The notes beneath the pieces were generated by a model, which was not told the DNA's origin, ran no database searches, and saw only the letters and a list, made by a program, of their open reading frames with translations. A stretch of DNA of 64,000 nucleotides, from positions 5,179 through 69,178 of the forward strand of contig JBBDXJ010000305.1 of the NCBI GenBank assembly GCA_040902445.1, in the 5' to 3' direction. Of this stretch, positions 42,735-50,500 are shown in pieces (position 1 is the first letter of the stretch; every line of letters begins with the position of its first letter). Both the position numbers and the translations under genes were made by a program. The stretch is from Chryseosolibacter sp040902445. Its GTDB lineage: Bacteria; Bacteroidota; Bacteroidia; Cytophagales; Cyclobacteriaceae.

Positions 42735-44921
42735 TTACCGGTTATCGCCACCGAAATTTTTTGCTTTTAATGTCCTATTCTCCGATTCCAGAAGATTGAT
42801 GCGCTCTTCCATCCGGATCAAATACAACGACAGTTCTTCAATTTTCTCCAGCAACAGCACATTGATCCTTCCTACATCGATCCCTTCTTTTTCCACTGTT
42901 TTAGCGGCCGGAATATTAGGAAGGTGTCCGTTTTCCTCTATGAACTTTTTTAAGGATGCGATATCGGTGAGATTATAGTCCTTTTTAAAAACATAGTCTG
43001 GCCATTCGGATTCCAGTGCCACTTTTACACCTTCCGCCATCATTTTTCCCTTTATCGCCAATGTAAAACCAGTAGGAATAATGTGTGTTCCTATGCCCAC
43101 TCCCCCATGTTCATCACAATAAATACTTTCACATAGCTGCGTGCCCCCTTCAATAGGCATGGTCGTTGCATTTACTTCAGTTGAATAAGCTGACGGTCCG
43201 CCCGCGTTGGTTGCGCGTATCCTGTAGTAATAGGTGATCCCTGAAATAAGACTTGTGTCAGAGAATGAAACTGTGTTCGCCCCAACGGTCCCGACCAAAA
43301 CAAAACCATTGCCCGAAGTTTCTGAACGTTCAATTTCGAATTCGACCTCGTTAGAAGCGTTATCAGTCCAGCCTAAATCAATAGAGGTTGAAGACATGGC
43401 TGTTGCGACCGCGCCACTGGGAGCGCCTGGGACCGGTACCAGGGTCGTTGCATTTACAACGGGAGTGTAGGAAGAGTTTCCCACGGTATTGATAGCCCGG
43501 ACGCGATAGTAATAGGTTGTCGTTGGATTAAGACCATTATCGGCATGAGCAACCGCATTTGCAGCCGTGGTAGCCACCAAAGCGAAACCACTGCCGGAAG
43601 AGAGTGAGCGTTCAACTTGAAAAGCGGTTTCGTTTGTTGATCCGTCGCTCCAGGTTAGGTTGATGGACGAGGATGAAGTTGCCGATGCGATAAGCGCTGT
43701 TGGCGATGCCGGCACCGCCATTGTCGTCGCATTTGCTTCCGCTGTATATGCGGATTGACCGCTTGAATTAATCGCCCGGATGCGATAATAATAAATCGTT
43801 CCGGATGTTAACCCAGTGTCCAAAAAAGACGTTGCGCTTGCCGTAGTTGTATTTATTAAAGAAAATCCGCTTCCGGAAGTTGAAGACCGCTCCACCTGGA
43901 AACCGGTTTCATTTGTGGAACCATCAGTCCAGCTTAAATTAATGGAGGTTGATGATGCACTGGTGGCAATCAATTGTGTAGGCGATGCCGGCAAGGCCAT
44001 AGGCGTCGCATTTGCTTCAGCCGTATATGCGGATTCACCGCCTGAATTGATCGCTCGGATGCGATAATAATAAATCGTTCCGGATGTTAACCCCGTGTCC
44101 GTAAAAGATGTTGCATCGGCCGCAGTTGTATTTATTAAAGCAAATCCACTTCCGGAAGTTGAAGACCGTTCCACCTGGAAACCGGTTTCATTTGTCGAAG
44201 CATCAGTCCATGTTAAATTAATGGAGCTTGATGATGCACTGGTGGCAGTCAATTGCGTAGGGGATGCCGGAGGCTGGGTAACCAATGCCTGGACCTGACT
44301 GGCTGACAAAGCAGTATTGTAGATCCGCACATCATCTATAGATCCATTCCAATACTCACTATCATTGACCTGCCGTCCGATATAAGCTTTTGATAAAGCC
44401 AAATTCCAGGTCTTTACACCGGAAGCTATCAGCGTACCATCAGCATATAACTTGGCAGTTGTGCCATCATATGTCAAACACAGGTGATGCCAAACTCCCA
44501 CCGCCCAGAAGTTACTTACATTTAAGTCATTTGCATAACCGCCGCCTTTTAATTGCGTTCCTGATTGACCAATAAACATAGCGCTTGAAGTTGCTGCAGT
44601 GCCATATGAAACAATCCAATGAAAACCTGAAACGGTATTTGTCTTAGCCCAGGCACTGATACTTCGGGGAGAAGTACCGGAAGGAAGACTTGTTGGATTC
44701 CCGAAATTAACATACTGGTTACTGCCGTTAAGGGTCAGTGCATGGCTTCCCTCCTTCATGTCTGTTGTGAATGATGGACTGTTAACCAGTGTGCCATTGA
44801 TCGAATTACCGGATGCATCGTTCGCATTGTTGTTCAAACCCCAATGAGCAACCGGTGATTGGGAAAATGCAGCAAAAAAAGAAACGTGAAAGGCAATTAA
44901 AATGAGGATCTTCTTTTTCAT
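42735..44921 (-). CDS. Secreted LamG-FN3 protein with shared C-terminal module
   Basis: 728 residues. Signal peptide (MKKKILILIAFHVSFFAAFS), LamG/concanavalin-like domain 22-215 (VAHWGLNNNANDASGN, YIGRQVNDSEYWNGSIDDVRIYNTALS), four fibronectin type III domains at about 217-307, 311-401, 404-495 and 499-588, and a C-terminal module 597-690 (SEWPDYVFKKDYNLTDIASLKKF, HLPNIPAAKTVEKEGIDVG) with a terminal coil. FN3 repeats 1 and 2 are very similar, so recent duplication is likely. Glycan binding is suggested by LamG. It is separated from the beta-helix gene by 34 bases. Confidence 0.87.
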   Translation of the reverse strand: MKKKILILIAFHVSFFAAFSQSPVAHWGLNNNANDASGNSINGTLVNSPSFTTDMKEGSHALTLNGSNQYVNFGNPTSLPSGTSPRSISAWAKTNTVSGFHWIVSYGTAATSSAMFIGQSGTQLKGGGYANDLNVSNFWAVGVWHHLCLTYDGTTAKLYADGTLIASGVKTWNLALSKAYIGRQVNDSEYWNGSIDDVRIYNTALSASQVQALVTQPPASPTQLTATSASSSSINLTWTDASTNETGFQVERSSTSGSGFALINTTAADATSFTDTGLTSGTIYYYRIRAINSGGESAYTAEANATPMALPASPTQLIATSASSTSINLSWTDGSTNETGFQVERSSTSGSGFSLINTTTASATSFLDTGLTSGTIYYYRIRAINSSGQSAYTAEANATTMAVPASPTALIASATSSSSINLTWSDGSTNETAFQVERSLSSGSGFALVATTAANAVAHADNGLNPTTTYYYRVRAINTVGNSSYTPVVNATTLVPVPGAPSGAVATAMSSTSIDLGWTDNASNEVEFEIERSETSGNGFVLVGTVGANTVSFSDTSLISGITYYYRIRATNAGGPSAYSTEVNATTMPIEGGTQLCESIYCDEHGGVGIGTHIIPTGFTLAIKGKMMAEGVKVALESEWPDYVFKKDYNLTDIASLKKFIEENGHLPNIPAAKTVEKEGIDVGRINVLLLEKIEELSLYLIRMEERINLLESENRTLKAKNFGGDNR
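43700..44270. repeat. Near-identical tandem FN3-coding repeats
   Basis: Within the LamG-FN3 gene, blocks of about 280 bases repeat. For example GCGATAATAATAAATCGTTC is found at 43788 and again at 44061, followed by GGATGTTAACCC in both. The more distal FN3 copies (43200-43680) are more diverged, so the two N-terminal repeats arose latest. Confidence 0.7.
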
Positions 44922-44967
44922 TTTTGAAATTATTATAGTGTTTGTTGTGGAATCTCTTGTTGTCTGG

Positions 44968-46626
44968 TTATTTCTTAACTTTTCTTTTCAAGGTACGTTC
45001 AAACCCGAAGCGTACATTAAACTTTGTCGGATATGGATTAAACCTGTTTGAAGAATATACATTGTACATGAACTGGACGTTTCCGGTTATTTTGGGAAAG
45101 AAGGTAAATTCCTTTTTTATTCCTGCCATATAGCTCCAGATCCAGACGCGTTGTCCGGCGGACCGTGAAGGTATATCCCAATGAATAAAAGCATTCATAT
45201 CCTCGGCTTCCAGGCGTGCCGTTATACCTTTGTATATGATGACTTCGGTAAAACTGCGCATACCGAAGACCCTGCATTCTTCCCGGCTTTGGGAATATTT
45301 CCCAACGAGTACTCTTTCATTCCACCCGCTTCCGACTGACCAATAGCTCGTTAGACGATACCGTACCGATGGATTAACATCAACAAGCCATGCTCCTCCT
45401 GGCTTTTGAATTTGTATGGTTACTCCGGGCACGAACTTTTCAAAGGTCTTTAACTTCCGCAAAGGGTCGCGTCTTTTGGGCAGATCACCTCTCTTGTTCA
45501 GTAGAGTACCCATTTTATTCTGATAAGACGAAACCTTACCCATTGACTGCTTCAGTTCATTTCCATATATGGAAAGATGCTGAGCGATAACTTTCCTGGC
45601 CCTGGCTAATGTCTGTTTTTTGTATTCTTCAGGATTTTTAAATGATTTAACTTCAGCTTCGTGCTTGTCCAGCAAGTCTTGCTGCTCCTGGAGCACAGCT
45701 ATTTCCTTTTCGATGGGCAACCCGGAAACAATGTCTTTTTCCACTGACTGAACGTCATCCAGATCACCGGATTTTATCGCTTCAATGTCCGTGGAATATT
45801 CGGTTACTTTATCGGAGACGCCCGAAAGTTCGCCCGATAAATTGGTTACCTCATTCATGTCATTCAGATCAGGAACATCAGTTGGAACGGACGGAAGACT
45901 TGAATCAATCTTTCCCTCTAAAGGATTATTTGGTATCTCAAGCGCTGGCACTTCCATTTCCGGCAGATCAGGATTCAGATTAACATCTAAATCTGTATCA
46001 GGAAGCGCAGTCTTTGGCAAATCCAAATTTCCCAAAGGAAGTTCAGCGTTGGGAGCGCTAATATTTTGCGGAAGATTTCCATGACCTAATGATTCTTTTG
46101 ACAGCACATTCATGTTTTCATTGATCTGGCCGGCCGCGCCATCACCATATTTTTGAATTTTGGATTGCTGTGAGCCAATCTTATTTTTAACAGACCGCAA
46201 CGGATCCAAACTTTGTAGACTGTCGGCCTTATTGAGATATCGCGCATGAGGCAAAGTAGTATTTTTCAAACTGTCGATGGATGAAACAAACTTATTGCCA
46301 GTCAGGCGGCCCGAATATTTCGAAATCACCGAACCGATACTATCATTTAGTGATCTCCTTAAACTATCGATCCTATTTGTTAAGGCAGTGGATCTGGCTT
46401 CAACAGAATCAATTACGCTGAAGCGTGCATGAAAGATGCTGTCCAGCGCTGTCTTAGCGGAATCAATTTTTGTCTGGATTTTCTCCGACAATTTTACCGC
46501 CTTCATCGCCATTGAATCTGACAGAAACTTTACATGCATGGCAGAATCTGCAGGCGACGGATTAGTCTGTGCCTGTAGTTTAGAAAAAGCAAACAATAAA
46601 AATAATATGACTAAATATCTTCTCAC
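44968..46626 (-). CDS. Uncharacterised coiled-coil and beta-barrel outer membrane protein
   Basis: 552 residues with a signal peptide (MRRYLVILFLLFAFSKLQAQ). Residues 25-150 are helical (repeated DSAMHVKFLSDSMAMKAVKL, DSLRRSLNDSIGSVISKYS), 180-260 are rich in Pro, Leu, Asp and Asn (LPLGNLDLPKTALPDTDLD), 300-370 form further coils, and the last 160 (PGVTIQIQKPGGAWLVDVNPSVRYRLTSYWSVGSGWNERVLVG to KFNVRFGFERTLKRK) look like amphipathic beta strands of a small outer-membrane barrel ending in a basic tail. No family recognised. Same direction as the adhesin genes and the RHS locus, with 46 bases to the next. Confidence 0.75.
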   Translation of the reverse strand: MRRYLVILFLLFAFSKLQAQTNPSPADSAMHVKFLSDSMAMKAVKLSEKIQTKIDSAKTALDSIFHARFSVIDSVEARSTALTNRIDSLRRSLNDSIGSVISKYSGRLTGNKFVSSIDSLKNTTLPHARYLNKADSLQSLDPLRSVKNKIGSQQSKIQKYGDGAAGQINENMNVLSKESLGHGNLPQNISAPNAELPLGNLDLPKTALPDTDLDVNLNPDLPEMEVPALEIPNNPLEGKIDSSLPSVPTDVPDLNDMNEVTNLSGELSGVSDKVTEYSTDIEAIKSGDLDDVQSVEKDIVSGLPIEKEIAVLQEQQDLLDKHEAEVKSFKNPEEYKKQTLARARKVIAQHLSIYGNELKQSMGKVSSYQNKMGTLLNKRGDLPKRRDPLRKLKTFEKFVPGVTIQIQKPGGAWLVDVNPSVRYRLTSYWSVGSGWNERVLVGKYSQSREECRVFGMRSFTEVIIYKGITARLEAEDMNAFIHWDIPSRSAGQRVWIWSYMAGIKKEFTFFPKITGNVQFMYNVYSSNRFNPYPTKFNVRFGFERTLKRKVKK

Positions 46627-46661
46627 GTGATCAGTTCCCCTCGCGCATCTTTAAAAATAAG

Positions 46662-47147
46662 TCACCTTTTTCTGAACTCTAAAGTATAAACCGTTCCCGA
46701 AGCTTTATCGGTCTGGCGCAGTTTAAGGCCCTGTTCGGTTAACAGCTCGATCGATGCATCAAACAAGACCATGGTGTGCGCATTTTCTTTCTTCCCTTTT
46801 TCGTGAATCAATGTTACGCGGATACCTTTTTCATTGCCGGTAAATTTCCATTGCCCGACGATATTTACAAAGTCACTGCAGCAATCTTCGCAGGAAGGGT
46901 CTTCCGTTACCGTTCCGTGGTCAAACTCAAAGCCACCGTCTGCAGAAAAAATGTAAGAGTTGTCAGACTTGACGCTTTCTAAGTCTTTGCATTCACCTGA
47001 ATTGTCAGGTGTTGTTGAGTAAAGGTACCATGACTTTTTATTGTTTCCCGTCAAAAGGGCATTATTATCAACGATTCCCGAGCCATTTGTTTGATCAACC
47101 CCGACGGACCATATCAATAACCCGATTAAAAAAACAAGCTTGCTCAT
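46662..47147 (-). CDS. Small secreted lipocalin-like protein
   Basis: 161 residues with a hydrophobic signal (MSKLVFLIGLLIWSVGVDQT). The mature part has a strand-rich pattern, KKSWYLYSTTPDNSGECKDLESVKSDN-type opening, GGFEFDHGTVTEDPSCEDCCSDF with four cysteines, and VGQWKFTGNEKGIRVTL. The order W-Y-L, cysteine, G-x-W resembles the lipocalin-like families of Bacteroidota, but I am not sure. It lies between the RHS immunity candidate and the coiled-coil protein. Confidence 0.65.
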   Translation of the reverse strand: MSKLVFLIGLLIWSVGVDQTNGSGIVDNNALLTGNNKKSWYLYSTTPDNSGECKDLESVKSDNSYIFSADGGFEFDHGTVTEDPSCEDCCSDFVNIVGQWKFTGNEKGIRVTLIHEKGKKENAHTMVLFDASIELLTEQGLKLRQTDKASGTVYTLEFRKR

Positions 47148-47256
47148 ATCTTTATTATATCTCTTTTTTGTTTCGTCAAAATATTGAACCTACTACTTTT
47201 TTACTTTCTAGTCGGACTTTTACAACTGCAAGTATGCATAAATAGGCCTTTTGCTG

Positions 47257-47547
47257 TTATTTTATTATTTCCTTTATTTCCCCTTCCCCTAAAGGCTCTC
47301 GGCCTTCTCCAAATGTAAATTTGGTTCCTAATCCAAAATTATTTCCCAAATACTTTTTATTTAAAAAGGTTATTTCTACTATAGCCTCATCACCAGGGGA
47401 AAATTCCTGCATACCCTTCAAAGTAATTTTTCCAGATGTTTTCATTTCCTCGATAAAACTGAACAATGGCCTATAACCAGTGGTGAATGGTATCTTTCGG
47501 CCTCCATGCCTGTAAAGTCTAATATTTGCTATGACTCGAATCATCAA
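47257..47547 (-). CDS. EF-Tu domain III-like protein, putative RHS immunity protein
   Basis: 96 residues. The sequence follows elongation factor Tu domain III: GGRKIPFTTGYRPLFSF matches the EF-Tu GGRxxPFxxGYRPxF segment, then GKITL, FSPGDEAIVEITFL (EF-Tu MPGDNxxxxVxL), and a final FGEGREPLGEGEI (EF-Tu IREGGRTVGAGVV). The GTPase and domain II are absent. It starts one base after the stop of the RHS gene, in the position used by immunity genes of polymorphic toxins. The gene is AT-richer than the RHS shell. Immunity by mimicking EF-Tu is inference; the homology and the position are seen directly. Confidence 0.8.
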   Translation of the reverse strand: MMIRVIANIRLYRHGGRKIPFTTGYRPLFSFIEEMKTSGKITLKGMQEFSPGDEAIVEITFLNKKYLGNNFGLGTKFTFGEGREPLGEGEIKEIIK

Positions 47548-47548
47548 G

Positions 47549-50500
47549 CTATCGAAATAATGGGCTGTAATTTAATGATGTTCCTCTCAGTAGATGCAAT
47601 TGGTTAGCCGGAATTGATATTGCATTCATGCCATCTGCCCCAAACTTATGTGCTCCATTTAATACGCTATTAGGAACCCGCACTTTCATGATAGTATTTG
47701 GAATGCCATCAAGCATAAAGTTACCCTTGCCAAACTGAGTTGCTTCTTGGAGCGTTGGAGCAAATAATTTTCCCGTTTCATAGCCTCCTGGTTTAGTCCT
47801 GAATCCAAAATGTGCTATGTCGTCCACTTCTGCGGTTGATACCGCTCTATAAATTGTGCTACTACCCCCGTTTGCCGCAACTGCAACACCACCTCTTGCC
47901 GTAAGTGCAAGAACATCTGCGGCCAGAAACCCTAAACTCAACTGACCAAGTGCATCGAATTCAATCCCATCCCCGCCTCTCAACATGATTCGATCGTAAG
48001 TCTCGAATTGTTGGGAAAGACCGGCATTCTGGAAAGCCTGGTCTAAGATGTCACTTTTCGGCAACCAGCTCCTTTCATCACCAAAATGTGGAACAAAACC
48101 TCCATCCTCAATAGTATTGTATCCGTATTCTCCACCGGACTCATAAACTCCCTCCATGGAGAATCCATTTCTCCACCACGCTCCAAACGGACTATAGCCG
48201 CCGTCCGGATCGGTATAGTTAACCGGATCGTTCCCCATACCCCTATAAGGGGACCAATATTGCCGATAGGGATCAGTACACGTCCACCTTCCTATAACCG
48301 GATCATACTCCCTCAACTCAAAGTGATTCCAGCCCGTCTCTTCATCCTTCTCCGCAAACTGTCCCTGATACCCAAACCGGTAATGTTCCCTGCTGATCTC
48401 TCTGTCCTTTATCGATAATCCAAAAGGATAGAAATCTCCGCCGGCAACTATATTGGAATATTTATGCTTGACCTTTAAATCGTCAAAATAAACATCCATA
48501 TTCTGATCACTCTGGTTAGAGACGTATACATAAATGAACCCTTCTTTTTCAATGGTAACATCCAGGCTGAGTTTTTCGTGGCTGTGGGCAAATGGATCCG
48601 TAGCAGGAATTTTCGCAGCACTCGAAACCTGGTCAAAATCAAATCCTTCCGCCTGAAGCCTGAAGTTTTTATCGAATATGAGATAATTCAGGAATGCGCG
48701 GGGTTCTGTTTCGTCAAGGCCTGACCAAACAGGCAGCGTGGCAAACTCCGATGTATTTACAACATTGAACAGTGACACGCCATCGACCACTGGCGCGGTC
48801 GTAAATGAAGAGGCAAGAAACGAAGCCAGGCTGGCGAGAATATTCGTATTACCAGCGTCAAAATTTGCATACTTGACAAAGACCTCGGCGTTGATCACAT
48901 CTCCCGGGTGAACCAGTAACATGATGCCCGTACCGATCGGGTTAGGGTCTGCAGTTCCCAGGGGCCGGTTATTCAAACGGTTTACTTCATTGTTATTGGG
49001 AATAATAAACGCTGGCTGATTGTCAACAACCACTTCTTCGGGTGTATGGTTAATATATTCAGCCGTCGGCGTGGGATCCACATTTTCGAAATCTTTGATC
49101 TCTTCTGTATTCCGCTCGGTCTCCATAGTTGCCATGTATTCAGCTTCCAGCTCATCGCCGATCACCGCGCGGACATTGCCTAAATGGTCCGTCAGCTCAT
49201 AGAACGTAACACCAAAGTTTGGCTTGTACAAGCCTATACGCCCACTGCCATATATGGGCATTTCAATCGCTTCAGGTTCCCCTGAAGTTGTAAGGTCTGT
49301 TACATAAGTGCTAATAATATTACCAGTTGCATCACGAACGTACCAGGTGGTCAGGACAGGTTCATGGTTTGTGTCGTAAGTGATTTTGCTCAGCCTGAAT
49401 CCCCGGTCATCATACTTGAATTCCGTCACCAGTTGCGTGTGGTTTTCGTCGGCGTACACGGCTGTTACCTTGCCCGTGACATCATAGTTGACAAATTTTG
49501 AGTTATCGCCTTCGGTTTCACGAACCATCTGCCCAAGATCATCATAAGAATATGTCCTGAAACTGTTGGAAGTACCTTCGTGTGTTATACTCTCCAGTAT
49601 ATTTGTGTTTGATTTGTAATTGTAACGCAGATCGTAATCAAATGCCGAAGTAGCCGCCAGAAGATTGCCATTGCGCTTCAATGAATTGATGTTACCATTC
49701 GCGTCGTAACCCCCTATAAATTCATGATAAGGTTGCGATGGTGTGGCGGTAAAGGATGTACCTGCAATGACTCCCCAATCCGCTTTGGTGAATTGATTTC
49801 GTTGATCGTAATTATATGCGTAGCCGAACTGCTTCGCTGGTTCAACGGGGCCGTGCCAGCGCATGGCTTTTATGAGACCGGTGTGTTGATCAGGATACGG
49901 GCTTGTGAATGTTACTGCATCAGCACTTTCCTGTGCCGGCACATAGTCGTTCACGTAGTAATCGAGGGTCATGCCAAAGACATCCTTTTTGACGCTGGCA
50001 TTCACGCCTGAGCCGTCGTGTCCTGGATCTTTGTACTCATCAGCGCTGTTTATTCCCTTTAATGCGCCGTCTGCTGTGTAGACATAATCTATTCCCTGCA
50101 AGGTTACATCATTTCCATCCACGTTCCGTTTTGCAAGTTCGACCCGTTTTAAAGGCCCGTGCAGGTAGTAGTAATAGGTGGCCTGGTGCTCAAGCACGCC
50201 CGGATTATCGATCTGCCGCTTACTGTTGTAAGTCACGTTGGCATTTGTCAGCAGACCAGAAACATCGTATGACAACTCTTCACGCGAAGTATAAGTTTTG
50301 GATAGCCTGCCATCCGCATCATACTCGTAGAAGTGCGTGAACTGCTCGTTGGGATTGCCCTTCTGGTAGGCAACGTCCTGAACCTGGCCGGTAGGACCAT
50401 AACGGTAATCAATTGTCTTTACACCCAGGCCTGAAATATCCTGAACCGTCCACTCAACGCGGCCGCGTTCATCATAACTGTACCACGTTGTGATATAGTT

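Noticed and set aside
39665..44921. Type IX secretion sorting domain on the two adhesin-like proteins
   Set aside because: The C termini are coiled coils after the shared module; the usual beta-sandwich tail with its final KxLIK-type ending is not present.
48086..48418. Plus-strand frame across the RHS core
   Set aside because: Antisense to the best conserved part of the RHS gene (core and DPDG motif), so it is a shadow.
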